A stretch of 64,000 bases of DNA from A07HB70 sp964512675 (GCA_964512675.1 CAZEJR010000001.1:62001-126000); one strand, 5' to 3'; counted from the stretch's first letter, positions 18,132-27,025 are shown. Numbers and translations: made by a program. The notes: a model not told the origin generated them from the sequence alone.

Positions 18132-18151
18132 GGTCTCGCGACGCACCCGCC

Positions 18152-18170
18152 GGTATTGAACGTTTGGCGA
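18152..18170 (-). promoter_or_regulatory. Promoter element of the methylmalonyl-CoA mutase gene
   Basis: The minus strand reads TCGCCAAACGTTCAATACC, 21-39 bases before the GTG start, matching the CCAAACG element seen before nnrD at nearly the same distance. An AT-rich stretch at 18187-18196 (TACGTTATTT) could serve the divergent methylase gene. Confidence 0.42.
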
Positions 18171-18262
18171 GGGGGGAGCGAAAGATACGTTATTTCGGGG
18201 ACGCGGGTACACACGTCGACCGCTGTACGGCGACGACACACGGGAGGGACACGACGTAACCG

Positions 18263-20392
18263 ATGTCTGATAGCCGGTACGACGGCATCGAACCACGGTC
18301 GTCGATCGAGCGCGACTTCCCGTACCGTGGGGTGAACGCTCTCGCCGCGACGGAGTCGTACAACAAACACCACTACCGGCCGACGAACTACCAGCACAAG
18401 TGGTGGGCGCGCCGGCTGGGGAGTGTCTTTCGGACACTGTGCCTCTCGTCACTCACTGGAGCAGAGACCACTGCAGAGGCGGTCTGGAGCCGCTACACGG
18501 CGTCGAACGACGTCGGCGACGCGGTCGTCCTCGACCCGTTTATGGGTGGAGGGACGACCGGACAGGAGGCGACCCGTCTCGGAGCGAAGTTCATCGGCTC
18601 GGACCTGAATCCCGTCGCGTGGTACGTCGCCCGGATGGGACTCGCGCCGCAGACCTCGTCGCTGGAGCTGTATTTCCGTCGGGTGGTGAATCGGTCGGCA
18701 GATGATATCCGACCGTACTACCGCACTCGTTGTCCCGACTGTGGCGACTCTGTGCCCGCACAGTTCTACCTCTGGGTAGAACACGAACGGGCGTCTGACG
18801 AGACAACGGAGTCTCAGCGCGTGTACGACTCTCTCGTCGTAGATTACGACAGCGACGGCGGTGCTACTGTCGTCTGTCCGTCGTGCCACGTCCTCTCTAC
18901 GACCGACGAGCCGCAGCAGTCGACCTGTGGCGATTGTGGGCACTCCTTTGACGCCAGCAGAGAGGACGTACACGTCTCTGTAGACGAGCCACGGGTCCTG
19001 TTCGGCGGCGACGACCGCCCCGCATACGAGCCGTACGCCACGAAGTACGAGTGTGACTGCGGGAGCGGTTTTTGCGCGTTCAATTCGTTCGACGCAGAGC
19101 GGTACGAGGCCGCCAAGGAGCGGTTCACGAAGGTGAGAGACGACCTCCCCCTCCCGACACAGTCGATTCCGAGAGGGGGAGAGAAGACGAGAGATCTCCA
19201 CAATCGTAACTACACCTCGTGGACGCACCTGTTCAACGACCGGCAGCTACTCGCGCTCGGTCGGCTTCTGGAGAACATACGGAACGTTGACGACGAGACC
19301 GCTCGTCACTACCTGATGCTGACGTTCTCTGCGACGCTTGAGTTCAATAATATGTTCTGTTCCTACAAGGGCGCGGACCCGCGAGGACCGGGTGCGGTAC
19401 GCCACATCTTCAGCCACCACGCCTACGTCCACCCGGGCGAGCCACTGGAAAACAATCCGCTGGGAGCGGCACCTCGTCAGAGCGGCACCTTCCGGTATCT
19501 GTACGAGTACCGTCTGAAGAGAGCGCTCGAGTTCCAGCGGAACCCGGTCGAACGGGTTCTCAACGACGACGGAACGGTCGCAGAAAAGCGGTCGATCGAC
19601 GGAGAGCAGATCGGTGGCGACCCGGCGGATTCGGTTCGCGAACTCCTCGAACGTGACGCGACACACTACCTGTACTGCGGAGACGGCGCAGACCTCGACC
19701 TGGAAGGGGGAACCGTCGACGCCGTCGTCACCGACCCACCGTACTACGACTCCGTCCAGTACGCCGAGCTCGCCGACTTCTTCTACGTCTGGCTGAAGCA
19801 GGGTCTCGAGGAGGAGTTTCCCGACGTCTTCAGTGCCGACTCGACCGTCTCCGAGGCCGAGGCGGTCGGCAACCGCTCGCGCGAGAAGTCAGTCGAGGAC
19901 TACCGGCGCCTGCTCGGAGGGGTGTTCCGGACCGCTGCCGACGCACTCGACGACGGCCCGCTCGTGTTCACCTTCCACCACAAGCGTGCCGCGGCGTGGG
20001 GCGCGGTGCTCGAGGCGCTGGCCGACGCCGGCTTCCGCGTCGTCGCGACGTACCCCGTCCGTGGCGAGAACCGGCTGTCGGTCCACGTCGACGGGCAGCG
20101 GGCGATCCAGCTCGACAGCGTCGTCGTCTGCCGCCTCGCAGGCGAGCGGTCGCCGCGTCCGTGGGCAGACGTCGTCGACGCCGTCGAGCGAGACGCCCGC
20201 GAACGACTCGCCGGCTTTCGCGCCTCGGACGACGAGGACCTGTCGGCGCTCGACGCGAGCGTGGTGGTGCGCGGCGTCGCGATGCGTCACCTCTCCGGGA
20301 GTGTGGTCCACGACGACGGCGAGCGACTGTCGCCGCGCGAGGCGATAGCGCGGCTCGCGCCGGTGACGGCGCGCCTGAACGCAGAGCGGTGA
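18263..20392 (+). CDS. DNA methyltransferase with DUF1156-type N-terminus and zinc-ribbon insert (COG1743-like)
   Basis: The 709-residue protein starts with a DUF1156-like region (HKWWARRLGSVFRT, about 45-60), followed by the SAM-binding motif DPFMGGGTTG (about 93-102). A Cys-rich insert (about 155-275) has CPDC, CPSC, CGDC and a CDCGSGFC stretch, probably two zinc ribbons. The catalytic motif DPPYYDSVQY lies near 494. The expected activity is amino-group methylation of adenine or cytosine in DNA. No restriction nuclease gene is adjacent, so it looks like an orphan. The first two thirds are richer in A/T and use rarer codons than the C-terminal third, suggesting transfer or a mosaic gene. Confidence 0.85.
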   Translation: MSDSRYDGIEPRSSIERDFPYRGVNALAATESYNKHHYRPTNYQHKWWARRLGSVFRTLCLSSLTGAETTAEAVWSRYTASNDVGDAVVLDPFMGGGTTGQEATRLGAKFIGSDLNPVAWYVARMGLAPQTSSLELYFRRVVNRSADDIRPYYRTRCPDCGDSVPAQFYLWVEHERASDETTESQRVYDSLVVDYDSDGGATVVCPSCHVLSTTDEPQQSTCGDCGHSFDASREDVHVSVDEPRVLFGGDDRPAYEPYATKYECDCGSGFCAFNSFDAERYEAAKERFTKVRDDLPLPTQSIPRGGEKTRDLHNRNYTSWTHLFNDRQLLALGRLLENIRNVDDETARHYLMLTFSATLEFNNMFCSYKGADPRGPGAVRHIFSHHAYVHPGEPLENNPLGAAPRQSGTFRYLYEYRLKRALEFQRNPVERVLNDDGTVAEKRSIDGEQIGGDPADSVRELLERDATHYLYCGDGADLDLEGGTVDAVVTDPPYYDSVQYAELADFFYVWLKQGLEEEFPDVFSADSTVSEAEAVGNRSREKSVEDYRRLLGGVFRTAADALDDGPLVFTFHHKRAAAWGAVLEALADAGFRVVATYPVRGENRLSVHVDGQRAIQLDSVVVCRLAGERSPRPWADVVDAVERDARERLAGFRASDDEDLSALDASVVVRGVAMRHLSGSVVHDDGERLSPREAIARLAPVTARLNAER

Positions 20393-20393
20393 C

Positions 20394-21188
20394 TCAGCGG
20401 CGGCTCCCCGGCTGCGGGTCGACGTGTGGCTCCGGAAACAGCGCCTCGCGGGGGCGGTCGTCGAGCCACTCCAGGAGCGCGACGAGCTGGTCGCTCGCGG
20501 CGTCGAACAGCTCGGCACCGATCTCGGCGCTCGCCTCCGTCTGGTCGCCGAGAACGCCGTTCTCGGTGTTGTCTGCGGCGTCGTAGAACGTCCGCGCACC
20601 GTTGCGGCGGTAGTCGACCTCGTCGAGGTCGGGGGCGCCCCCGTCGCGAGCCGCCTCGATCCGGTCCTCGGCGACGCGCTCGCGGTCGAGGTGGAGCATC
20701 ATCGACGTCTCCTTCGGCCCGCCGTGGGGACCAGGGCTGTCGAACGACTCCCGGATCAGGTCGGGGATCGACTCGTCCCACATCCACTCGACGGCGTACA
20801 GGGTGCCGTCGTCGCGGAGCCGACGACCGACCTCGCGGAGGTGTTCGACGTTACCGCCGTGGGCGTTGACGTAGACGACGCGGTCGACACCGTGGTACGC
20901 GAGGTTGCGGGTGAGCGACTCGACGTAGTCCCGGAAGACGGGCGCGTCGACCCACATCGTGCCGTGGAACTGCCGGTGGTGCGGCGAGACGCCGACGTTC
21001 ACCGTCGGGGCACAGAGGTGGCCCGTCTCCGCCGTCGCGGCGCGGGCGAGCGACTCGGCGATACGGTGGTCGGTCGAGAGCGGGAGGTGCGGGCCGTGCT
21101 GTTCCGTCGAGCCGAGCGGCACGACCGCGAGCGACTCCTCCGCGACGTAGTCCCCGAGGTCCGGCCAGCGCTGGTCTGCGACGTACAC
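20394..21188 (-). CDS. Creatininase-family amidohydrolase
   Basis: This 264-residue metal-dependent hydrolase shows the creatininase-family ligand signature GSTEQHGPHLPLSTDH (Glu, His, Asp), then NAHGGN and a third conserved region HGGPKETSMM. Members act on creatinine, on formamide intermediates of riboflavin/F420 synthesis, or in mycofactocin maturation. The substrate here cannot be told from sequence alone. Start is GTG 21188. The gene is convergent with the methylase and divergent from the membrane protein at 21264. Confidence 0.88.
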   Translation of the reverse strand: MYVADQRWPDLGDYVAEESLAVVPLGSTEQHGPHLPLSTDHRIAESLARAATAETGHLCAPTVNVGVSPHHRQFHGTMWVDAPVFRDYVESLTRNLAYHGVDRVVYVNAHGGNVEHLREVGRRLRDDGTLYAVEWMWDESIPDLIRESFDSPGPHGGPKETSMMLHLDRERVAEDRIEAARDGGAPDLDEVDYRRNGARTFYDAADNTENGVLGDQTEASAEIGAELFDAASDQLVALLEWLDDRPREALFPEPHVDPQPGSRR

Positions 21189-21263
21189 ACCGGGCGGACG
21201 GCGGGACCGGTGTTAATCCCCCTCGTCGGGTGGTTTTTACGCCACCGTGTCGAGACGGGCCGC

Positions 21264-22196
21264 ATGGGCCTCGCAGACGAGTTCGACTACCCCCTCCGTG
21301 GTCCGGACGCGCTGAAGATCGCGCTCATCGGCGGCGGCCTCCTGTTCGCCGCGGTGCTGATCAACCTCGTCGGGACGCTGCTCTCCATCATCGTCATCGG
21401 TCTTCTCATCCTCCCGTTCGCGTTCGTGCCCCAGCTACTGACACAGGGCTACCTCGTGCGCGTCCTCGACAGCACCCTCGACGGCGGCGCAGAACCGCCG
21501 GCGTGGGCGGAGTGGACCGACATCTTCGTCGACGGGCTGAAGCTGCTCGTCGTGGTGATCGTCTACTTCCTCCCGCTGGTCGTCCTGAGCGTGGTCTTCG
21601 CGGTGCTGTTCGCCGGCCTGTCGGCGACGGCGGGCGGCGGCGGCGACCCCGGCGGCGCGCTCGCGGGCGTCGGTGCCGCCGTCGGCCTGCTGTTTGGCCT
21701 TCTGGTCGTCGTGCTCTCGATCGCGGCGCTCTACCTCGCCCCGATCGGGCTGTGTGGGATGGCCCACGACGGCGACTTCGGCGGCGCGTTCGACCTCTCG
21801 CGGCTCCGTGCGGTCGGGACCAGCCGGGAGTACGCCGTCGCGTGGCTCGTCGGCGGCGCGATACTCGTCGTCGGCGGGGGTGTCGCACAGCTGCTCGTCT
21901 TTCTCCTCGTCGGCTTCCCGCTCGTGTTCGTCGTGCAGGTCCTCGCGTTCCGGATCTTCGCCCGGGGCTACGCCGACGCGCTCGGCCTCGACGTCGCGTC
22001 GGCGGGCGCCGACGCGAGTGGCGTCGCGTCGCCGGCACCGGCGGCAGACCCGGATCCGCTGAGCGGCCAGCAGACCGACCCCGACGGGCCGGGCCCCGCT
22101 GATCCAGACCCGCTCACCGGCGACGCGTCGGAGGGCGAGGACGGCACGGCCGACGGATCCACGCCGGACGACGACGGCGACACGCGGCGCGACTGA
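21264..22196 (+). CDS. DUF4013-type multi-span membrane protein
   Basis: This 310-residue protein has about six hydrophobic segments from residue 15 to 245. Its N-terminus has the pattern of haloarchaeal DUF4013 proteins (DEFDYPLRGPDALKIALIGG). A Gly/Ala-rich hydrophobic core is followed by a 70-residue disordered, Asp/Pro-rich cytoplasmic tail. No enzymatic motif is present and the function is unknown. Start ATG 21264 immediately precedes the first conserved segment. Confidence 0.75.
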   Translation: MGLADEFDYPLRGPDALKIALIGGGLLFAAVLINLVGTLLSIIVIGLLILPFAFVPQLLTQGYLVRVLDSTLDGGAEPPAWAEWTDIFVDGLKLLVVVIVYFLPLVVLSVVFAVLFAGLSATAGGGGDPGGALAGVGAAVGLLFGLLVVVLSIAALYLAPIGLCGMAHDGDFGGAFDLSRLRAVGTSREYAVAWLVGGAILVVGGGVAQLLVFLLVGFPLVFVVQVLAFRIFARGYADALGLDVASAGADASGVASPAPAADPDPLSGQQTDPDGPGPADPDPLTGDASEGEDGTADGSTPDDDGDTRRD

Positions 22197-22238
22197 CCCT
22201 TCGCCACCCTTTTCTCGGCGCGAACCGACTACAGAGTC

Positions 22239-22601
22239 ATGTTCGGAGGCGGAATGAACCCCCGGAAGATGCAGCAGATGATGGAGCAGATGGGGATCGA
22301 CATGACGGAGCTCGACGCCGAGGAGGTCGTGATCCGTACCCCCGACGAGGAGCTCGTGTTCACCGACGCGGACGTCACCCGGATGGACGCGCAGGGCACC
22401 CAGACCTACCAGATCGCCGGCGAACCGGAGAGCCACGAGCGCGGCGAGGGAGGCGATGCCGACGCCGCCGACGACGGCGGCGTCCCGGACTCCGACGTCG
22501 AACTCGTCGCCGGTCGGACGGGCGCGGGCGAGGAGGCCGCGCGCGAGGCACTCGCCGCCGAGGACGGCGACCTCGCCGCCGCGATCTCCCGCCTCGAGTA
22601 G
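22239..22601 (+). CDS. nac: Nascent polypeptide-associated complex protein (archaeal NAC)
   Basis: This 120-residue protein is the archaeal homodimeric NAC, which binds emerging chains at the ribosome. It has the N-terminal MFGGGMNPRKMQQMMEQMG, a NAC beta domain around residues 22-66, an acidic linker and a C-terminal UBA-like helix bundle (GAGEEAAREALAAEDGDLAAAI, ending RLE). Length and layout are standard. The tRNA methyltransferase gene follows after six bases, an arrangement that suggests co-transcription. Confidence 0.94.
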   Translation: MFGGGMNPRKMQQMMEQMGIDMTELDAEEVVIRTPDEELVFTDADVTRMDAQGTQTYQIAGEPESHERGEGGDADAADDGGVPDSDVELVAGRTGAGEEAAREALAAEDGDLAAAISRLE

Positions 22602-22607
22602 CGCTCG

Positions 22608-23339
22608 GTGTACCTGCTCCGTCACCGGACGAGCGACCGCGAGTATCTCCGTGCCCCGGGAGACGACCTCGAGACCGACCTCGGGGTCCTGACCGTTCCG
22701 GAGGACGCGACCCACGGCGACGTGCTCTACACCCACCTCGACGAGCCGTTCGACGTGCGCGCGCCGCGCGGTCCGGACCTGTTCGACCACCTCGACCGCA
22801 CCGGCGCGCCGATGATGCCACGCGACGTCGGCCTCGTCCTCGGCCACGTCGGCCCGGCTGCGGGCGACCGTGTCCTCGACGCCGGGACGGGCACGGGGAT
22901 TCTCGCGGCCTACCTCGGTCGACTCGGGCTCTCGGTGACGACCTACGAGCGCGACCCCGAGTTCGCGGCGGTCGCCCGCGAGAACCTCCGTGTCGCGGGG
23001 GTCGAGGACCGCGTCGCGGTGCGGACCGGCGACGTGACCGCGGCGCTCGACGACCTGGCCGAGTCGCCGTGGGATCTCGTGACGCTCGACACCGGCGACG
23101 CACCGCGGGTCGTCGAACGGGCGCCGGATCTCCTCGCGCCGGGCGCGTTCGTCGCCGTCTACGCGCCGTTCGTCGAGGGGGCGCGCGCAGCCGACCAGAC
23201 CGCCGCGGACGCCGGTCTCGCCGCCGTCGAGACGTACGAGACGATCCAGCGACGGATGACGTTCGACGACCGGGGGTCCCGGCCCGCGACGGCGGGGGTC
23301 GGCCACACCGGCTACCTCACGTTCGCCCGCCGGCCCTGA
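22608..23339 (+). CDS. tRNA (adenine-N1) methyltransferase, TrmI-type
   Basis: This 243-residue SAM-dependent methyltransferase would form m1A in the tRNA core (archaeal TrmI acts at 57/58). A small N-terminal beta domain (1-75) precedes a Rossmann fold with motif I DAGTGTGILAAYL (about 86-98) and VTLDTGDAP at motif IV. Start is GTG 22608, six bases after the NAC stop. The family is robust; the exact target position is inferred from homologues. Confidence 0.85.
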   Translation: MYLLRHRTSDREYLRAPGDDLETDLGVLTVPEDATHGDVLYTHLDEPFDVRAPRGPDLFDHLDRTGAPMMPRDVGLVLGHVGPAAGDRVLDAGTGTGILAAYLGRLGLSVTTYERDPEFAAVARENLRVAGVEDRVAVRTGDVTAALDDLAESPWDLVTLDTGDAPRVVERAPDLLAPGAFVAVYAPFVEGARAADQTAADAGLAAVETYETIQRRMTFDDRGSRPATAGVGHTGYLTFARRP

Positions 23340-23371
23340 GGCTTTATGAGGCGGCGCTCGTTTCGTCGGGT

Positions 23372-23614
23372 ATGGCAGACGACCAGCAGCCGGAGACCGA
23401 CGGCGGCATCGAGGCGGCTGTCGACGAGACACGCACCTGGCCCGAACTGGCAATCGGCCTGTACGAGCGCCTGACCGGTCGGGGCGCGGAGATCACCTAC
23501 GAGTTCGAGGAGATGGAGGTCGACGTCCCCTCGAAGGTCGGCGGCGACGCCGAACACGCCCGCTGGCGTCTCGACGGCACGATGCGTGTCCGGACCCGCG
23601 AGCCGGACGACTGA
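23372..23614 (+). CDS. Conserved small haloarchaeal protein, 80 residues
   Basis: The ATG at 23372 gives a short acidic head, then LAIGLYERLTGRGAEITYEF and a beta-rich segment ending RWRLDGTMRVRTREPDD. It reads as a compact alpha/beta protein of a haloarchaeal family without known function. Its TGA overlaps the ATG of the next gene by one base (ATGG after TG), so the two are probably translated together and may interact. Confidence 0.72.
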   Translation: MADDQQPETDGGIEAAVDETRTWPELAIGLYERLTGRGAEITYEFEEMEVDVPSKVGGDAEHARWRLDGTMRVRTREPDD

Positions 23615-23949
23615 TGGACCGACTCCTGTCCGTGAAGGCCGACCTCACGGCGACCGTCGACGGACAGGAGGTGTCGATAGACGGCTACGGCGACCGTGTC
23701 GTCGTCTCGTTCCCGACGCTCGCGGCGGCACGGACCGCACGCGACGGGCTGACGACGCTCGAACCGCTCTCGCTCCCGTTCGACTCGTTCGACGCCGCCG
23801 CCGAGGCCGGTGTCGACGTCGACGTCCGCGTCCGCGGAGCGAGCGTCGCCCGTCTCGGTCCCGGCGTCGACCCCGGGCCACTCTCGCGGCTCGTCGGTGC
23901 GGCACCGGCTCGCGTCTCTCTCGTCGGCGTCCTCCGGGCGCTCCGCTAG
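23614..23949 (+). CDS. Conserved small haloarchaeal protein, 111 residues
   Basis: This 111-residue alpha/beta protein has the pattern TVDGQEVSIDGYGDRVVVSFP, then helix and strand pairs, and a C-terminal VGVLRALR. No membrane segment, cofactor motif or metal ligand is seen. It is coupled to the upstream 80-residue gene by a stop/start overlap and converges on the minus-strand gene at 23946 through a shared CTAG. The function is unknown. Confidence 0.7.
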   Translation: MDRLLSVKADLTATVDGQEVSIDGYGDRVVVSFPTLAAARTARDGLTTLEPLSLPFDSFDAAAEAGVDVDVRVRGASVARLGPGVDPGPLSRLVGAAPARVSLVGVLRALR

Positions 23950-24512
23950 CGGCCGAGGAACGCGGCGAGGTCCCGCCTGAACGTGCTCGGGTCGAACAGG
24001 TCCGCGAGCGAGGCGTCCGTCGCCTCGTCGTGCGCCCCCTCGACGCCGCGGGGGTACGCGCCGCCGACGAGACGGAACGACCGCTCCCGGGCGGCCTCGG
24101 GACGCACGGCGATCCAGCCCTCTGCGCCGACGGTCACGCCCTCGACGGGGACACGGGCGACGTACCGCGTCGCCTCCCGACCGCCGAGTGTCCGTGTCCC
24201 GGCCCGTTCGACCGCCTCGAACCCGCGTTCGCGCAGACGGTCCGCGAACCCGCTCCGCGCACGGTCGGTCACCAGCCGCTCGAGCGCGCCCGACGACGCC
24301 GACCCCGGGACGTCGACGCGACCGGCAAACACGAACTGCCAGGCGTAGTCCAGCCCCGTCGCCGCCGCGACCCGGTCGCGCAGGTCGGCGTTCTCGAACA
24401 CGACCGTCGAGACTGTCACCTCGACGGGGCCGAGGCCGAGGACCGTCTCGCGGGAGGCTCCCGTCTCTCGCCACCCCTGGCCCGGCGGACGGACGTCGGG
24501 CGGGTCGGTCAC
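23946..24512 (-). CDS. Uncharacterised haloarchaeal protein, 188 residues
   Basis: Start is GTG 24512, which overlaps the stop of a degraded upstream frame (GTGA at 24509-24512). The protein has a repeated alpha/beta look (VEVTVSTVVFENADLRDRV, GFADRLRERGFEAVERAG) and VARVPVEGVTVGAEGWIAVRP near the C-terminus. No signal peptide or catalytic motif is visible. The coupled upstream gene is broken, so this protein may have lost its partner or its normal translation coupling. Confidence 0.62.
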   Translation of the reverse strand: MTDPPDVRPPGQGWRETGASRETVLGLGPVEVTVSTVVFENADLRDRVAAATGLDYAWQFVFAGRVDVPGSASSGALERLVTDRARSGFADRLRERGFEAVERAGTRTLGGREATRYVARVPVEGVTVGAEGWIAVRPEAARERSFRLVGGAYPRGVEGAHDEATDASLADLFDPSTFRRDLAAFLGR

Positions 24513-24966
24513 CGGACCACCCACAGGAGGTCGAACGGCGCGTCCCGCGCGCCGGCGGAGTCGTCGTCCCGTCCCGACGGCGGTGTCTCGGGGGAGCCGC
24601 CGCCAGCGGGAGCCGGTGAGTCGCACCCGGTCGCCCGTCTCCGTGCGGAGCCGCTCGTTCCGGACGCCCGCTGTGTCCTCGGCGTCCCCGTCGCGCAGGT
24701 CGCGGACGAGGCTCCGCCGTGCCTCGCCCGCCACCGCCGGCTACACCGACGTGGCCCCGACGGCTGGGGCGAGCGGCGGATCGAACGACAGCGCCGTCGC
24801 GGAGAGGAGCCGGAGCGCGTCGTCCGGCGCGGCGTCGGCGCCGAGACGGGCGTGCTGGCGTACCGTCGCGGTCGGGGTCGACCCGCGTCCGGCGGATCCG
24901 GTCGACCGGCTCGAGCCCCGCCGCGCCGACGCAGCCGGCGGGCACCTCCGGAGCCGGTCGTCGGCG
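24509..24966 (-). pseudogene. Degraded gene downstream of TFS with in-frame TAG and frame switches
   Basis: Between TFS and the 188-residue gene the minus strand reads as coding in successive frames. The first frame has CVGAAGLEPVDRIRRTR. A second has VRQHARLGADAAPDDALRL up to TAG at 24741-24743, then continues in the same frame with RRSLVRDLRDGDAEDTAGV and RLRTETGDRVRLTGSRW. A third frame closes with DAPFDLLWVVR and TGA at 24509, overlapping the next GTG. At least two indels and one nonsense change, or several sequencing errors, are needed to explain this. The family is not recognised. Confidence 0.55.
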
Positions 24967-25293
24967 CTAGTGGTCGTCCTCGCGCCACTTCTTGCCGCAG
25001 TCGACGCAGGTGAAAAACCGCGTCTCGGACTCGTCTGCGGCGCGGATCTGCTTCATCTCGTAGCGCGCCCGCTCGCCGTCGCAGTCGGGATTCGGACACT
25101 GGACGCGCGTCGTCGGCCCGACGTCCTCGTCGTCGACGTCGGACATGTCGACCGGGCCGTCGTTCACTTGCCCCTGTGTCGTCGTCATGGTCGCCTCGCC
25201 GGCCCGGTCGCGGGGCTTCTCGTGGCCCTCGGCACAGCGCCAGACCTCGCCCTCTGCTTTCATCATCGCGCCGCACTCGTCACAGAACTCCAT
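24967..25293 (-). CDS. tfs: Transcription factor S (TFIIS/RPB9-like cleavage factor)
   Basis: This 108-residue protein stimulates RNA cleavage by stalled archaeal RNA polymerase. The N-terminal zinc ribbon starts MEFCDECGAMM; its second knuckle is CAEGHE rather than the usual CxxC, so the fourth ligand may be His one position late. An acidic linker leads to the C-terminal ribbon (CPNPDC, FTCVDCGKKWRED) with the catalytic acidic hairpin AADESETRFF. Length and start (ATG 25293) are typical. Confidence 0.93.
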   Translation of the reverse strand: MEFCDECGAMMKAEGEVWRCAEGHEKPRDRAGEATMTTTQGQVNDGPVDMSDVDDEDVGPTTRVQCPNPDCDGERARYEMKQIRAADESETRFFTCVDCGKKWREDDH

Positions 25294-25333
25294 GCTGTGG
25301 GGGTCGGGGCGGACGGACGGTTAAGTCCGGGGG

Positions 25334-25573
25334 TCAACTCGGGTGGCTGTCGGACGCGGGGCCGTCGAGGACGCCGCGCACGGCGTCGGCGACCTCCTCC
25401 GGCCCCCCGAACGCGTCGGCCCCGGTGCGCGACACCAGCCGGCCGAGGTTTCGCTCGTCGCCGTCGACGACGACGTCCGTGTCCGCGAGCGCCGCGGCAG
25501 TCTCCGCCCGCGTCACCGGATAGCGCAGGTCGTCGAGCTGTCTGTCGATCAGCTCCGGTGTGACCCGGTCCAT
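25334..25573 (-). CDS. DUF5789-like small haloarchaeal protein
   Basis: This 79-residue protein reads MDRVTPELIDRQLDDLRYP, then TRAETAAALADTDVVVDGD, and ends in an Asp/Ser tail. The layout of three short helices around a beta strand matches the haloarchaeal DUF5789 family as I recall it. It may be a nucleic-acid or regulatory adaptor, but nothing in the sequence proves a function. It lies 40 bases upstream of TFS on the same strand. Confidence 0.7.
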   Translation of the reverse strand: MDRVTPELIDRQLDDLRYPVTRAETAAALADTDVVVDGDERNLGRLVSRTGADAFGGPEEVADAVRGVLDGPASDSHPS

Positions 25574-25660
25574 GTCGACCGTTCACACGGCGGGCACTTA
25601 GCCCCGCGGGCCGTTCACATCACAACCGACAAGCGCCTGCTAGCCCGACGTCCGGACTGA

Positions 25661-27025
25661 ATGGGCGTTCTAGACACCGACCGACGGGTGCTCGCGCTCG
25701 CCATGGCGCGGATGGCCGACGCGCTCGGGAACTCGTTTCTCATCATCGTCCTGCCGGGCTACATCGCGAGCGGACGGGTCGACGTCGGGGCGCTGGTCGG
25801 GGCACGCCTGCCTCTCGTCGGCGAGGTGACCGTTCCGCTGCTCATCGGGGTCGTGCTCTCGCTGTTCGGCCTGCTCAACAGCCTCGGCCAGCCGTTCACC
25901 GGTCGGCTCTCCGACCGAACGGGCCAGCGGAAGTGGCTCATCCTCGTCGGTCTCGCGGCCTTCGGCGTCTCCAGCGCGCTCTACCCGGTCGTCGAGTCCT
26001 ACGGCGCCGTCGTCGCTATCCGGGCGGCGCAGGGCGTCGGCGCGGCGTTCACGATCCCCAGCACAGTCGCGCTGGTGAACGAGTACTCCACAGCAGATCA
26101 AGAGCGTGGCGGCAACTTCGGCGTGTTCAACACCTTCCGGCTCGCCGGGTTCGGCCTCGGACCGATCGTCGCCGGGGTCCTCGTGACCGGCGGCGTCGGC
26201 ACCGTCGCCTCGGAGGGCGGCGGCGTCGCGACGACCGTGGCGCAGTACGCGCTTCCGGCGGCACTCGGCGGCGGGGCGGTGTCGGGCTACACGGCGGCGT
26301 TCGGCGTCGCGGTCGTGGGGGCCGCGGTGAGCTTCGCCCTCGTCTCCGTCTCCGTGAACGACCCCGAGGACTCCGGAGCCGAGGCGGGAGCGGACCTCTC
26401 TATCGCGGTGCTCGACCGGTCGGGCGAGTCGTACCTCGACCCCGTGTTCGTCCTCGGACTGGCGACGTTCCTCATGGCGACGGGGATCGCCGTGTTCGCG
26501 ACGCTCCAGGCCGAGATCAACACCGCGCTCGAGCAGGGATCGTTTCTCTTCTCGGTCCAGTTCGCCGCCGTCGTCGTCGCGAACGTCGTCCTCCAGGTGC
26601 CAATCGGGAGCGCGAGCGACACCTACGGCCGACGGCCGTTCATCATCGCCGGGTTCGCGCTGCTGGTGCCGTCGCTCCTCTTCCAGGCGTACCTCGTCAC
26701 GCCCGGCGCCGTCGCGTCGCCGCTGCTGATGATCGCCGGTCGACTGGTCCAGGGGGTCGCCGTCGCGATGGTGTTCGCGCCGTCGCTCGCGCTGGCCGGC
26801 GACCTGGCGCGCAGAGGTGACTCGGGCACCAAGCTCTCGGTACTGACGATGGCCTTCGGCCTCGGGGTCGCCGCCGGTCCGACCGCGGCGGGCTTTCTCG
26901 TGCGCTACGGCCTCGCCGTCCCCTTCGTCTTCTCCTCCGGGCTGGGCGTCGGCGCGTTTGCCCTCGTGTACACACAGGTGTCGGACACGATCGACGCCGG
27001 TCTGACGCTCAGCCCCGCCGACTGA
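25661..27025 (+). CDS. MFS transporter
   Basis: This 454-residue membrane carrier has 12 predicted segments. The first-half signature after helix 2 is GRLSDRTGQRK; the second-half copy is GSASDTYGRRP. The RxxxG-type helix 4 region (RAAQGVGAAFTIPS) and its pseudo-repeat (RLVQGVAVAMVFAPS) are clear and match drug/proton antiporter-like carriers. The substrate is unknown. Its extended periplasmic loop around residues 180-210 is Gly-rich. It is convergent with the enoyl-CoA hydratase gene. Confidence 0.9.
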   Translation: MGVLDTDRRVLALAMARMADALGNSFLIIVLPGYIASGRVDVGALVGARLPLVGEVTVPLLIGVVLSLFGLLNSLGQPFTGRLSDRTGQRKWLILVGLAAFGVSSALYPVVESYGAVVAIRAAQGVGAAFTIPSTVALVNEYSTADQERGGNFGVFNTFRLAGFGLGPIVAGVLVTGGVGTVASEGGGVATTVAQYALPAALGGGAVSGYTAAFGVAVVGAAVSFALVSVSVNDPEDSGAEAGADLSIAVLDRSGESYLDPVFVLGLATFLMATGIAVFATLQAEINTALEQGSFLFSVQFAAVVVANVVLQVPIGSASDTYGRRPFIIAGFALLVPSLLFQAYLVTPGAVASPLLMIAGRLVQGVAVAMVFAPSLALAGDLARRGDSGTKLSVLTMAFGLGVAAGPTAAGFLVRYGLAVPFVFSSGLGVGAFALVYTQVSDTIDAGLTLSPAD

